Below, in pieces: positions 51,993 through 60,519 of a stretch of DNA of 64,000 nucleotides. The stretch is from Cellulomonas sp. URHE0023 (lineage in GTDB: Bacteria; Actinomycetota; Actinomycetes; Actinomycetales; Cellulomonadaceae). A program made the position numbers and the translations under genes. Where the stretch lies: positions 1,116,001 through 1,180,000 of the forward strand of contig NZ_JIAN01000005.1 in the NCBI RefSeq assembly GCF_000688475.1, read 5' to 3'. The notes below the pieces were generated by a model. It was given only the letters and a program-made list of their open reading frames with translations. It did not search any database and was not told the origin of the DNA. Positions within the stretch are counted from its first letter, which is position 1. Every line of letters begins with the position of its first letter.

Positions 51993-52320
51993 GCTGAGCC
52001 CCCATCATGTCGGCGCAGCAGAGTCGCCACCCGGCTCTCGCTGCGCTGCTGTCGACGGTCAGAGGCCGCTCCCCTCAACGAGAGAAGGCCTCTGACCTGC
52101 TGCTTTCGCGTCGGCTGGACAGAACCCTCGGAGATCCTTCCCGGATCTTCGGGCCTGGATCTCAGTCACGAATGGCTCAAGGCGCCCGCCGACGCGGCAA
52201 AACGGTAGCACCGGCATCCGCGAGCACCTGGACCGCCCCGGGTCACTGCGTCACTGCGCACAACACCCGGATCTCGGAGGCCGCCACCGACCGGTGCCAT
52301 CAGGCTCGGCCGACCGACCG
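51993..52320. other. 328-bp region with no gene
   Basis: It lies between the start of the lipoprotein gene and the stop of the MerR gene. Apart from the strong stem-loop at 52057-52097 I see no coding frame with a ribosome site, no tRNA shape and no repeats. Confidence 0.5.
52057..52097. repeat. Perfect 11-bp stem-loop of unknown role
   Basis: Arms GGTCAGAGGCC and GGCCTCTGACC, no mismatch, loop of 19 bases. It is more than 220 bp from the MerR stop and 65 bp from the lipoprotein start, so it is a poor fit for the terminator of either. Could be a structured RNA element, a recombination site or a remnant of a removed gene. Confidence 0.55.
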
Positions 52321-52665
52321 TCAGGCGTTGACCGTGATGTACGACGTCAGGGAGGTCTCGATCGCGCGGAGCCGGGAGGCCTTGTCCCGGATGTCGTCCC
52401 GGAGCTGGGCGATCTGGCCGAGCAGCGCCGGGCACGCCGCCTCGGACCGCTCCCCCACGGTGCACGGCAGTGCCTGGGCGACGAGCGCAGTCGACAGACC
52501 GATGTCCAGCAGCGCCCGGATCGTCTCGACGGTCGCCACGGCGTTCGGCGGGTACTCCCGGTACCCGTTGGCGCGCCGGGTCGACTCCAGCAGACCCTGC
52601 TGCTCGTAGTACCGCAACGACCGCACGCTCGCGCCGGTGCGTTCGCTGAGCTCACCGATCTGCAT
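52321..52665 (-). CDS. MerR-family transcriptional regulator
   Basis: 114 residues from ATG 52665, with AAGGAGGG just before it. 'MQIGELSERTGASVRSLRYY' then 'EQQGLLESTRRANGYREYPP' is the MerR winged helix. The C-terminal dimer helix is short and contains 'LPCTVGERSEAACPAL' with two Cys, possible metal or redox ligands. Divergent from the SDR gene, and its promoter overlaps the operator at 52676. An in-frame opening further upstream runs antisense to the SDR and is not part of it. Confidence 0.85.
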   Translation of the reverse strand: MQIGELSERTGASVRSLRYYEQQGLLESTRRANGYREYPPNAVATVETIRALLDIGLSTALVAQALPCTVGERSEAACPALLGQIAQLRDDIRDKASRLRAIETSLTSYITVNA

Positions 52666-52675
52666 GCTGCCCTCC

Positions 52676-52705
52676 TTGACCCTGACGCTGATGTCAGACT
52701 TTAAC
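52676..52705 (+). promoter_or_regulatory. MerR-type promoter with long spacer and dyad
   Basis: -35 TTGACC (52676-52681) and -10 TTTAAC (52700-52705) are 18 bases apart. A perfect dyad CTGAC-N6-GTCAG fills most of the spacer. The SDR ATG at 52714 is only 9 bases past the -10, so the message is probably leaderless. This is the classical MerR untwisting arrangement. Confidence 0.65.
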
Positions 52706-52713
52706 GTCGCCTC

Positions 52714-53655
52714 ATGTCCACCACGAAGCGCATCCGTCTCCCGCATCCCTTCCCTGCCGACGTCGACCTCACGGGCCGACGCACCGTCGTCACCGGCGGC
52801 GGGAGCGGGCTCGGCCTGGTCACCGTCCGCACGCTCGCGCGGCTCGGGGCGGCCGTCGTCGTCGGCGTCCGTGACGTCCCCCGCGCGCAGCGCGCCATCC
52901 AGCAGGCGGTCAGCGACGACGAGATCCCGGCCGACCGGATCCGGGTCGCTCGTCTCGACCTGCTCGACCTCGACTCCGTGCGGGCGTTCGGGGCGACCGC
53001 GTCCGAGTCCGCGCTCGATCTGCTGGTCCTGAACGCCGGCATCAGCAGCGTGCCGCTCCGGCACGATCGCAACGGCATCGAGAGCCAGTTCGCGACGAAC
53101 CACCTCGGGCACTTCGCGCTCACCGGGTGCGTCCTCGATGCACTGGGCCACGGGACCGACCCTCGTGTGGTGACCGTGTCGTCGGCGCTCTACACACGGG
53201 CACGGCTCGACCTGACCGACCTGTCCGACAGCCAGCACTACTCGCCCGGCGGCGCCTACAACCGGTCGAAGCTGGCCAACGTGCTCTTCGCCGTCGAGCT
53301 CCAGCACCGGCTCCGGGACAGCGGCAGCCCCATCCGCAGCTTCGCGGCACACCCGGGGATGGCGCGCACCCCGCTGCACGCGACCTACCCGTCCGCCGCG
53401 ACCAGGGCCGTGACCGCGCTCGTCGCGCGCGCGATCGGCCGCGAACCTGAGCCGGCCGACGTGGGCGTCCTGGCAGCCGCGCTCTCACCGGACGTGTCGA
53501 CGGACCGTTTCTGGGGCCCGACCGGCTCACGGTCCGCACCCGATGCCCTCGGAGTTCCCTTCGCACCCGTCGCCGCCGACCGCAGCCGTCGCGTCGCGCT
53601 GTGGGAGACGTCCGCACGCCTGACCGACGTGCGGGTCCTCGACGTGCCTGCCTGA
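52714..53655 (+). CDS. Short-chain dehydrogenase/reductase
   Basis: 313 residues from ATG 52714, likely leaderless. Cofactor motif 'TGGGSGLG' at 27-34, 'NAG' 107-109, catalytic Ser156 or Ser157 and Y182-x3-K186 in 'AYNRSKLANV'. The shape ('SQFATNHLGHFALTG', 'HPGMARTPLH') is that of retinol-dehydrogenase/WW-oxidoreductase-like SDRs, using NADP(H). The divergent MerR should control it. Substrate unknown. Confidence 0.9.
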   Translation: MSTTKRIRLPHPFPADVDLTGRRTVVTGGGSGLGLVTVRTLARLGAAVVVGVRDVPRAQRAIQQAVSDDEIPADRIRVARLDLLDLDSVRAFGATASESALDLLVLNAGISSVPLRHDRNGIESQFATNHLGHFALTGCVLDALGHGTDPRVVTVSSALYTRARLDLTDLSDSQHYSPGGAYNRSKLANVLFAVELQHRLRDSGSPIRSFAAHPGMARTPLHATYPSAATRAVTALVARAIGREPEPADVGVLAAALSPDVSTDRFWGPTGSRSAPDALGVPFAPVAADRSRRVALWETSARLTDVRVLDVPA

Positions 53656-53780
53656 CGGACCGACGGCTGACCGGGACCGTCAGGTGAGCTGGGACGCCCG
53701 CGCAGCATCACGCAGATGTCGACGTCGCCTCACGCGATACGGTCGGCAGACGTCGACACGCACGAGTCCCCGGAGGACCG

Positions 53781-54368
53781 ATGAAGCCGCGCACCACCAG
53801 CACGGACTCTCCCCGCCGCACGGCAGCCATCGGACTTGTCGCGGTGACCCTCACGGTCGGGGCGACCGGGGCCGCCTATGCGCTCGCAACCAACGAGCGG
53901 CCGGCGAAGCAGGTGACCGCGGGCGGCGTGGCCACCCCGGCGCCGGTGGTCCATGTGGTCCCGGCACCCGAACCAGCAACGGCAGACCCCCTCGCCGGGG
54001 CGGAGGAGTACACGCAGGAGCGGTCCGACGCGTTCTGGGGTGCCGGCTACTACATGGAGGACGCGTTCGCGCTCGCCGACCTGTGGCACGTCGAGCTCCT
54101 CGAGGCGAAGGGACGTGCGGGGCAGCTGCTGCTCGACGGGCAGACCGTGCCGATCGCGCCGGGCGCGTCGCTCGACCTGACGGATCCCGAGACCATCGGG
54201 ATGTTGGAGTCGATGGCGTACTGGGACGCGGGCTACACGGGTGAGGACGGCATCACGCTCGCAGCGCTGTGGCACGTGGACGTCTTCGAGGCCAAGGCCA
54301 CCGCCGGCAACATGCTCCGCGCCGGGCAGCCCCTCCCGATCGGCCCGAGCGGCACGCCGGCCCCCTGA
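53781..54368 (+). CDS. Exported protein with two copies of a novel-looking repeat
   Basis: 195 residues from ATG 53781, GGAGG four bases upstream. N-terminal membrane anchor at about 14-32 ('AAIGLVAVTLTVGATGAAYA'), then a Pro/Ala linker. Two similar blocks follow: 'ERSDAFWGAGYYMEDAFALA' with 'DLWHVELLEAKGRAGQLLLD', and 'MAYWDAGYTGEDGITLAALW' with 'HVDVFEAKATAGNMLRAGQP'. Each ends with 'PIxPG' or 'PIGPS'. The block, about 45 residues, is not one I can name. It should be outside the membrane. Confidence 0.7.
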   Translation: MKPRTTSTDSPRRTAAIGLVAVTLTVGATGAAYALATNERPAKQVTAGGVATPAPVVHVVPAPEPATADPLAGAEEYTQERSDAFWGAGYYMEDAFALADLWHVELLEAKGRAGQLLLDGQTVPIAPGASLDLTDPETIGMLESMAYWDAGYTGEDGITLAALWHVDVFEAKATAGNMLRAGQPLPIGPSGTPAP

Positions 54369-54474
54369 CCCGTCCGCCGCTGGTCGAGCGGCTGGGACCC
54401 ACCGCCTACGTGCTCGCGAGCCCCGGTGACTTGCCTTTCGTGCGCGCAGCGTCGACCGACGGGCGGGCCGTTCG

Positions 54475-55545
54475 TCAGTCGTCGAGGGCGCCCCGGTCGG
54501 CGGCGGCCCAGTCTGCTGAGTCGATGGTGCACGCCCCCACCACCACACCGTCGGCGACGAGCCGTGCGTGCGCCGTCCACGCCGGCCCGGCCTCCGCGAG
54601 GTCCGCAGCCGGGACGGTCGCGTCGTCGAGGGAGACCCGATCGGACCAGCCGGTGACCACCGCCTGCTGGGTCTCAGCGATCGTCGTCCCGTCGACACGC
54701 TGGATCTCGGTCTCGAACCGCAGGTCGGCCGGCTGCGCTCCCGAGGGCTGCCAGAGCCACCGGACCCGGAGCTCCTTGTCCACCGCCTCGTCCGTCGTGC
54801 GCTTGACCCACCACCGCTGCTCGCTCCGGCTCCCGCCGGTGCGGCGGGCGTCACCTGAGGCGCTCGTGCCGGACACCGTGCCGTCCTCGTCGCACGGGAC
54901 AGCGGACTCCCATGAGCTGCCCCACGAGCTCAGCGGCATCGAGAAGCCGACGCCCAGCACGCAGGCTGCCAGCGCCGCGACGCTCACCACGGTGGATCCG
55001 AGAGCGGACGGCGCCCGCCGGAAACGCGCGAACCACGGGTGCGGGGCGGGCTCCCGGGTCGTGACGACGATCGTCCCGACGATCGAGTCGGCGAAGGTCT
55101 GCCGCTTCGCGTGCCACAACGGGCGCAGGTAGCCGATGAGGAGGATGGCGTCGAGGAGATGGGCGACCCACCGCGCGACCGACGTCAGGAAGCCCGCCGG
55201 CAGCCGGTCCGTGGCCCGCAGGACAGCGACTCCGGCCACTCGTTTCCCCGGCGTCGCCCCCGTCCATCCCTGGAGCAGGAGCAGGCCGACCACGAGACCC
55301 ACCAGCCAGGGGTTCGCGAACCACCAGACCGCGTCGTGCACCTGACCGGCGGGCTGCCTCTGACCGAGGAGGGCGTACGGCGTCAACGACGGCGCGTTCC
55401 CGTCGGCCCCGAGGACCAACCAGGTCGCGCCCGAGAGGATCGCACCGTCCAGCAGCGCAGCGACCACGCGCCGCGACCATGCGGCCGGCTCCGGGGCGCC
55501 GACGTGCTCGGCGACCTCCGTCGGCAGCGTCGCGGTGTCCGTCAC
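54475..55545 (-). CDS. RDD-family membrane protein with a C-terminal soluble domain
   Basis: 356 residues from GTG 55545. Residues about 20-175 are the RDD domain: 'WSRRVVAALLDGAILSGATW', 'LLLQGWTGATPGKRVAGVAV' and 'LDAILLIGYLRPLWHAKRQT' carry the Arg-Asp-Asp-type residues. A further helix at about 190-210 leads to an outside domain of about 140 residues with no motif. Some RDD proteins have been tied to transport or salt tolerance; here function is unknown. Confidence 0.7.
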   Translation of the reverse strand: MTDTATLPTEVAEHVGAPEPAAWSRRVVAALLDGAILSGATWLVLGADGNAPSLTPYALLGQRQPAGQVHDAVWWFANPWLVGLVVGLLLLQGWTGATPGKRVAGVAVLRATDRLPAGFLTSVARWVAHLLDAILLIGYLRPLWHAKRQTFADSIVGTIVVTTREPAPHPWFARFRRAPSALGSTVVSVAALAACVLGVGFSMPLSSWGSSWESAVPCDEDGTVSGTSASGDARRTGGSRSEQRWWVKRTTDEAVDKELRVRWLWQPSGAQPADLRFETEIQRVDGTTIAETQQAVVTGWSDRVSLDDATVPAADLAEAGPAWTAHARLVADGVVVGACTIDSADWAAADRGALDD

Positions 55546-55609
55546 GCCCCGATGCTGGCAGACCCGCGGTCCGCGCGCGGCAGTTTCGGTCCACGACGCG
55601 GGACGCCGA

Positions 55610-55798
55610 TCACCGGTGCCGGGCTCGCCGCAGATCCACGACGAGCCAGGTGTCGACGACGACGGTGATGAGGGCGCTCCCGAGGAGGAGCGGCCACATG
55701 AACGCGTCACCGGCTTCGACGGCGAGTACCGCGCCGACGATCGTCAACGGTGTGAACATCACCGCGAGCAGCCAGAGGCCTTGCCTGCGGGTCAGCAT
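55610..55798 (-). CDS. Small two-helix membrane protein
   Basis: 62 residues from ATG 55798. Two hydrophobic helices, 'LWLLAVMFTPLTIVGAVLAV' and 'MWPLLLGSALITVVVDTWLV', separated by 'EAGDAF'. The ends are Arg-rich. It is 64 bp upstream of the RDD gene on the same strand and may be cotranscribed. Function unknown. Confidence 0.6.
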   Translation of the reverse strand: MLTRRQGLWLLAVMFTPLTIVGAVLAVEAGDAFMWPLLLGSALITVVVDTWLVVDLRRARHR

Positions 55799-55924
55799 GA
55801 CCTGTGGGTTCTCACGTGGGCATTCCGGTGGTGATACCCCCCGGAGCCCGAGCTGGTTCCTACGCCGACCCGTGCGGGCGTCCGGATCCGGACGTGCACC
55901 ATGGTTCGGTCTTGGACGTCGCTG

Positions 55925-56140
55925 TCAGTCAGTCGGCTCGAGCGCCGGCGGGTCCTCCACAGGCTCGCCGGGCGTCGGCCGGTCACTGCTGTCTTCGGGA
56001 GTCTCGGAACCGACGCCGGCCGAGTCGCCGGACCCGGAACCCGCCTCCAGCGCCTCCGGGGTGACCTCCTGCTCAAGGGTCGGGTAGCCGTAGCCGCCCT
56101 CCTGCGTCCCAGCGTCCGGGTCCTGCGGTGTCTCACTCAT
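55925..56140 (-). CDS. Small acidic disordered protein
   Basis: 71 residues from ATG 56140, GGGAGGG seven bases upstream. Rich in Pro, Glu, Gly, Ser and Thr, with no hydrophobic segment and no Cys. 'GYGYPTLEQEV' is the only ordered-looking part. The good ribosome site argues that it is real. Function unknown. Confidence 0.55.
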   Translation of the reverse strand: MSETPQDPDAGTQEGGYGYPTLEQEVTPEALEAGSGSGDSAGVGSETPEDSSDRPTPGEPVEDPPALEPTD

Positions 56141-56279
56141 GCGCGCCCTCCCTGCCGTGCCCGGCCGGCGGACCGGGTCGTTCCCATCGTCGGCGCGTGA
56201 GCCGTGTGGCGCCATCCGGACGTCGGCGGACAGATCCTGCGAGCACGAGACGAGGCGCCCCTATCCGGAGAGCGAGGTC

Positions 56280-56861
56280 CTACGCGGTGCGAGTGAGCCC
56301 GTCGTCGATCAGCTTCTCCCACGCCTGCAGGAAGTCGGCGCTCAGCCGGTCGTTGGCGTCGAGCGCGCCCGACACGACCGCGCCCGTCCTGACCATCATG
56401 AGCTGCTGCGCGGCCGCGACGGGGTCCCGGTGGTCGAGCCGACGCAGGAGCTCCTCGATCCGCTCGACCACCCAGCGCCGGATCTCGGCGGCGTGCACCC
56501 GGGCAGGGTGCGACCCGGTGAACTCGGCGGACGCGTTGATGAACGGGCAGCCGCGACTGATCCCGGCGAAGTCGTCGCGGGTGAGAGCGGTAGCCAGCTC
56601 GGTGAGCGCGGTGCGAGGGTCGTCCGGGTGTGCCGCGATGATTCCGTCGACCTGTGCGTGGTCGTGGTCGGCTCGACGCGACAGGTACGCCGAGACGAGA
56701 TCGTCCTTGGACGGGAAGTGCCGGTACAGGGTCACCCGCGTGACGGCGGCTTCCTCGACGATGCGCTGGATGCCGACGGCGTGGATGCCCTCGTCGTAGA
56801 ACAGCCGGTCAGCGGTGGTGAGGATGCGCTCCCTGGCGTCGGAGGTGCGGCGGTCAGCCAT
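56280..56861 (-). CDS. TetR-family transcriptional regulator
   Basis: 193 residues from ATG 56861; AAGGAG upstream. 'RERILTTADRLFYDEGIHAV', 'GIQRIVEEAAVTRVTLYRHF', 'PSKDDLVSAYLSRR' form the HTH. The ligand part has 'ISRGCPFINASAEF', the Cys-containing motif of the AcrR/YcdC-like group. Divergent from the hydrolase/SDR operon across the palindrome 56926-56951. Confidence 0.9.
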   Translation of the reverse strand: MADRRTSDARERILTTADRLFYDEGIHAVGIQRIVEEAAVTRVTLYRHFPSKDDLVSAYLSRRADHDHAQVDGIIAAHPDDPRTALTELATALTRDDFAGISRGCPFINASAEFTGSHPARVHAAEIRRWVVERIEELLRRLDHRDPVAAAQQLMMVRTGAVVSGALDANDRLSADFLQAWEKLIDDGLTRTA

Positions 56862-56925
56862 GCGCCCACTCCTTCGCTCGGACCCCTTCCCCCGGACAGG
56901 GGGATGGTTCTACGGTAAGCGCCAG

Positions 56926-56951
56926 GTAGGTAGATCGATCGGTCTACCTAC
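56926..56951. promoter_or_regulatory. TetR operator palindrome
   Basis: Nine-base perfect arms GTAGGTAGA and TCTACCTAC with an 8-base centre, 21 bases before the hydrolase ATG. The half-site has the TAGAC/TAGGT-like sequence common to TetR regulators of hydrolase/SDR operons. Confidence 0.75.
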
Positions 56952-56971
56952 GACGCGAGGGAGGAACCCCC

Positions 56972-57769
56972 ATGTCCGCGAGCGCTCCCGTCCTGTTCAT
57001 CCACGGCCTCTGGCTGCACGCCCGGTCCTGGGACGACTGGATCGACCACTTCACCAGCGCGGGGTACGAAGCGTCCGCCGTCGGCTGGCCCGGCGACCCC
57101 GAGACGGTCGAGGAGGCGCGGGCACGCCCGGACGACATCGCCGACCACGGCATCGACGACGTCGTGGAGCACGTCGCGTCCGTCATCGCCGGGCTGGGGA
57201 CCAAGCCGATCCTCGTCGGGCACTCCTTCGGCGGCATGATCGCGCAGAAGCTCCTGGGCGCCGACCTCGCCGCGGCCGCGGTCGCCATCGACGCCGCCCA
57301 GATCAAGGGCGTGCTCCCCCTGCCGCTGTCGGCCCTCAAGGCGACGCTTCCCGTGTTCAAGAACCCTGCCAACCGGCACCGCGCCGTCTCCTTGACCGCC
57401 GACCAGTTCCGGTTCGCCTTCGGGAACGCGATCCCACCCGAGGAGTCGGACGCGCTCCACGCTCGCTGGACCATCCCTGCCCCCGGCCGCCCGCTGTTCG
57501 AGGCCGCGGCCGCCAACTTCGACCCCCACTCGCCCGCCAAGGTCAACACCGGCAACGCGGGGCGCGGGCCGCTGCTGCTGATCTCGGGCGGTCGCGACCA
57601 CACCGTCCCGGAAGCGGTCACCAAGGCCACGCTCAAGCAGTACCGCCACAGCGAGGCGACCACGGACCTCCTCGACTTCCCGGACCGCGGCCACTCGCTG
57701 ACCATCGACCACGGCTGGCGCGACGTCGCCGATGCATCCTTGGCCTGGCTCAAGGACCAGGGCATCTGA
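56972..57769 (+). CDS. Alpha/beta hydrolase under TetR control
   Basis: 265 residues from ATG 56972, GGAGG seven bases upstream. 'VLFIHGLWLHARSW', nucleophile 'GHSFGG' with Ser85, acid in 'LISGGRDHTVP' and His in 'PDRGHSLTID'. A complete triad. It starts an operon with the SDR gene 2 bp later. Likely detoxifies an ester or related compound. Confidence 0.85.
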   Translation: MSASAPVLFIHGLWLHARSWDDWIDHFTSAGYEASAVGWPGDPETVEEARARPDDIADHGIDDVVEHVASVIAGLGTKPILVGHSFGGMIAQKLLGADLAAAAVAIDAAQIKGVLPLPLSALKATLPVFKNPANRHRAVSLTADQFRFAFGNAIPPEESDALHARWTIPAPGRPLFEAAAANFDPHSPAKVNTGNAGRGPLLLISGGRDHTVPEAVTKATLKQYRHSEATTDLLDFPDRGHSLTIDHGWRDVADASLAWLKDQGI

Positions 57770-57771
57770 GG

Positions 57772-58557
57772 GTGGACCTCCACCTCGAGGGCAGGACGGC
57801 CGTCGTCACCGGCGCGAGCAAGGGCATCGGGCTGGCCATCACCCGGGCCCTGGCCGCGGAGGGAGCGTCCGTCGTCGCGGGCGCGCTGCGCGGCAGCAGC
57901 GAGCTCGACGAGCTGAGCCGCACGGCCGACGTGCACGCGGTGTCGGTCGACCTGACCGCGCCCGACGGCCCGGCGCAGCTCGTCGCCGCCGCGGTCGACC
58001 GGTTCGGCGGCGTCGACCTCCTGGTCAACAACGTCGGCGCGGTCCGCCCCCGGCTCGGCGGCTTCGTGGCCCTCACCGACGACGACTGGGAGTGGGCCCT
58101 GACCATCAACTTCCTCGCGGCCGTCCGCACGATGCGCGCCGCCATCCCCGCCATGTCCGGCCGGCCCGGCGCGAACATCGTCACCATCAGCTCCGTGAAC
58201 GCCTTCCTGCCCGATCCCGGGGTCATCGACTACAGCGCCGCCAAGGGGGCGCTCACCAACCTGTGCAAGTCGCTGTCCAAGGAGCTCGGCCCGGACATCC
58301 GCGTCAACACGATCAGCCCCGGCCCGGTGCGGACCGATCTGTGGCTCGGGGCCGGGGGCGTCGCGGCGACCGTCGGGGGCGCCGCCGGGACCGACCCGGC
58401 CGATGTCGTGCGTCAGCAGGAGGCCGCCGCGGCGTCCGGCCGGTTCACCACCCCCGCCGAGATCGCCGACCTGGTGCTCTACCTGGCCAGCGACCGGGCG
58501 GCGAACATCACGGGGAGCGACGTGGTCATCGACGGGGGGCTGATCACCACGCTGTGA
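57772..58557 (+). CDS. Short-chain dehydrogenase/reductase of the hydrolase operon
   Basis: 261 residues from GTG 57772, directly after the hydrolase stop. 'TGASKGIG' at 13-20, 'NNVGA' near 86, active-site Ser140/141 and Y154-x3-K158 ('DYSAAKGAL'), and the C-terminal 'ITGSDVVIDGGL'. All are typical of classical NAD(P)-dependent SDRs of the FabG kind. A terminator follows at 58572. Substrate unknown. Confidence 0.9.
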   Translation: MDLHLEGRTAVVTGASKGIGLAITRALAAEGASVVAGALRGSSELDELSRTADVHAVSVDLTAPDGPAQLVAAAVDRFGGVDLLVNNVGAVRPRLGGFVALTDDDWEWALTINFLAAVRTMRAAIPAMSGRPGANIVTISSVNAFLPDPGVIDYSAAKGALTNLCKSLSKELGPDIRVNTISPGPVRTDLWLGAGGVAATVGGAAGTDPADVVRQQEAAAASGRFTTPAEIADLVLYLASDRAANITGSDVVIDGGLITTL

Positions 58558-58571
58558 CCGTCGGCTGCGCT

Positions 58572-58601
58572 CTTCCCGCACGTCAGTCGGCGTGCGGGAA
58601 G
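58572..58601 (+). terminator. Stem-loop terminator after the SDR gene
   Basis: Perfect 11-base arms CTTCCCGCACG and CGTGCGGGAAG with an 8-base loop, 15 bases after the stop. Confidence 0.75.
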
Positions 58602-58688
58602 GGCGGAGGCATGGATCGAGGTGAGCGCCGGCACGGAATCAGCCAGCGCGGGCCCCGGTTGAGCACAAGGACACGAAGGAGACCGCGG

Positions 58689-58862
58689 ATGAGCACCACA
58701 TGGATCGATCCTCGCGAGCAGATGGAGGCCGTCGTGATGATGGCCGACGGACGCCTCGCGCCGAGAGCGTTCGCCGACCGCGCAGCCGCCGAGGCGTGGG
58801 CGCAGCCGGAGCTCGGCGACCAGGTGCTCGAACGCAACCTCGTGTGCTCCTGCGACAGCTGA
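58689..58862 (+). CDS. Short conserved-type protein of 57 residues
   Basis: 57 residues from ATG 58689, with AAGGAG eight bases before it. 'TTWIDPREQMEAVVMMADGR' opens it; a helical part 'FADRAAAEAWAQPELGDQVL' follows, and it ends with 'NLVCSCDS', two Cys. No membrane segment. The strong ribosome site and its place after a terminator point to a separate small gene. Function not known. Confidence 0.6.
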   Translation: MSTTWIDPREQMEAVVMMADGRLAPRAFADRAAAEAWAQPELGDQVLERNLVCSCDS

Positions 58863-58961
58863 GGCGCGTCAGCTCGCGTCATCCGCTGCTAGCAGAGATA
58901 GGGCGGCTTCGCGCCACCCGTCGTCGATGGGTCAGCGAACCGCCGGCAACGGACGCGGTCG

Positions 58962-59405
58962 TCATGGTTCGACGGGTAACGAGGTGAGCCATGCGCTCCA
59001 GATGAACGACGACATCTGCGCCGTGTACGCGCGGCCCTGGTCTACCGGGACCGTCACGGAGGCCGACCCGAACCCGAACAACCTGGCCACCCTCGAGGCC
59101 CCTGACCCCGCGAGGCGGGCACGCCCGCTCAGCAGCGACCGGACGATGAGCACGGTGTCCGCACGCGGCACGTCGAAGTCGAGCGCGTCCTCGACCGTGA
59201 CGACGTCCTTGCAGTCGTCGCCCAGCCGCACGGTGATCGACGGGGAGCCCGCGAAGACCACCACCGCGGCCACGCCGCCCGCCCGGTAGAGGTCGTCGTC
59301 GTCGTCCCACGGGTCTACCTCCGGCGTCGGCTCCGGTGGCCGCCCGTGCCGCGCACCCTCCTCCCACAGCTGGCGCACCACGTCACCGATCGTTGCCCGA
59401 CTCAT
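58962..59405 (-). CDS. Hypothetical protein
   Basis: 147 residues from ATG 59405. The N-terminal 40 residues are acidic ('VDPWDDDDDLYRAGG'). The rest alternates hydrophobic strands, 'AAVVVFAGSPSITVRLGDD', 'DALDFDVPRADTVLIVRSLL', consistent with a small beta-rich domain. No family recognised. It is 60 bp upstream of no partner; same strand as the aldo-keto reductase that precedes it. Confidence 0.5.
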   Translation of the reverse strand: MSRATIGDVVRQLWEEGARHGRPPEPTPEVDPWDDDDDLYRAGGVAAVVVFAGSPSITVRLGDDCKDVVTVEDALDFDVPRADTVLIVRSLLSGRARLAGSGASRVARLFGFGSASVTVPVDQGRAYTAQMSSFIWSAWLTSLPVEP

Positions 59406-59464
59406 CGCTCACCCATGCGCCCAGTCTGTCGCTCGCGTCGGTAGCCGAGAGCCGCCGCGCACGG

Positions 59465-60436
59465 TCACCACCAGTAGTTGTCCTGGGCGGTGTACGGCTG
59501 CTCCAGCGTGGCCATCTCGTCGACCGTGAGCTCCAGGTCCAGCGACGCCACGGCGTCCTCGAGATGGTGGGGCTTGGTGGCGCCGACGATGGGGCACGCG
59601 ACGACCGGCTTGGACAGGACCCAGGCCAGCGCCACCTGCGCCATGGGCACGCCACGGTCCGCGGCGATCTTCTGCACGGCCTCGACGACGGGCCGGTCGG
59701 CGTCCTCCCGGTCGAACGCCTTCGCGACCGCGTCGGTGGTAGAGCGAGCCGTCTGCTCACCCCACGGACGAGCGGCACGGCCCTTGGCGAGCGGGGAGTA
59801 CGGGGTCAGTCCGACGCCCTCGTCCAGGCAGAGCGGGATCATGTCCCGCTCCTCCTCACGCTTGAGCACGTTGTACTGGTCCTCCATCGCGACGAACCGG
59901 GTCCAGCCGTGCAGCTCCGCGGTGTGCTGCAGCTTGGCGAACTGCCACGCCCACATGGAGGAGGCGCCGAGGTAGCGCACCTTCCCCGCCTTCACCACGT
60001 CGTGCAACGCCTCCATGGTCTCCTCCACGGGGACCGCGTCGTCGAACCGGTGGATGTAGTAGACGTCGACGTAGTCGGTGCCGAGCCGGCGCAGCGATGC
60101 GTCGAGCTGCTCGAGGATCGCCGACCGGGACAGCCCGCTGCCGCCCGGGCCGTCGTGCATGGTGCCGTGCACCTTGGTGGCAAGGACGATGTCCTCGCGA
60201 CGCGAGTAGGTCCGCACGGCGCGGCCGACGAACTCCTCGGAGGTGCCGCCCTGGTAGACGTTGGCGGTGTCCCAGAAGGTGACGCCCGACTCGACCGCCT
60301 GCCGGAAGAACGGTGCGGCCTGGTCCTCGTCGAGGGTCCAGCGGTGCAGGCCGGTGGTGGCGCTTCCGTAGCTCATGCAGCCCAGTCCGATGCGGCTCAC
60401 CCGCAGGCCAGAGCGTCCCAGTCGCGTGTACTCCAT
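59465..60436 (-). CDS. Aldo/keto reductase
   Basis: 323 residues from ATG 60436, GGAG five bases upstream. Catalytic tetrad D56 ('FWDTANVYQ'), Y61, K88 ('LATKVHG') and H129 ('YYIHRFD'). 'RSGLRVSRIGLGCMSYGSAT' is the start typical of AKR12/13-like bacterial members. NADPH-dependent carbonyl reduction expected. It follows the GH3 terminator and is its own unit. The open frame upstream into GH3 is a shadow. Confidence 0.9.
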   Translation of the reverse strand: MEYTRLGRSGLRVSRIGLGCMSYGSATTGLHRWTLDEDQAAPFFRQAVESGVTFWDTANVYQGGTSEEFVGRAVRTYSRREDIVLATKVHGTMHDGPGGSGLSRSAILEQLDASLRRLGTDYVDVYYIHRFDDAVPVEETMEALHDVVKAGKVRYLGASSMWAWQFAKLQHTAELHGWTRFVAMEDQYNVLKREEERDMIPLCLDEGVGLTPYSPLAKGRAARPWGEQTARSTTDAVAKAFDREDADRPVVEAVQKIAADRGVPMAQVALAWVLSKPVVACPIVGATKPHHLEDAVASLDLELTVDEMATLEQPYTAQDNYWW

Positions 60437-60478
60437 GACGTCTCCTCGTGTCGCTCGTCCAGCGTAGGTCGGTGGTGT

Positions 60479-60509
60479 GAGGCGGGCCCGGGGACGCCGG
60501 GCCCGCCTC
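60479..60509 (-). terminator. Stem-loop terminator of the GH3/symporter operon
   Basis: Thirteen-base arms, GAGGCGGGCCCGG and its complement, with the loop GGACG, just past the GH3 stop at 60520. No mismatch. Confidence 0.8.
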
Positions 60510-60519
60510 TGGGCGTGCG

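Noticed and set aside
52321..53379. A 352-codon frame joining an antisense stretch of the SDR gene with MerR
   Set aside because: MerR similarity begins at ATG 52665, which has a strong ribosome site; the upstream part mirrors SDR codons.
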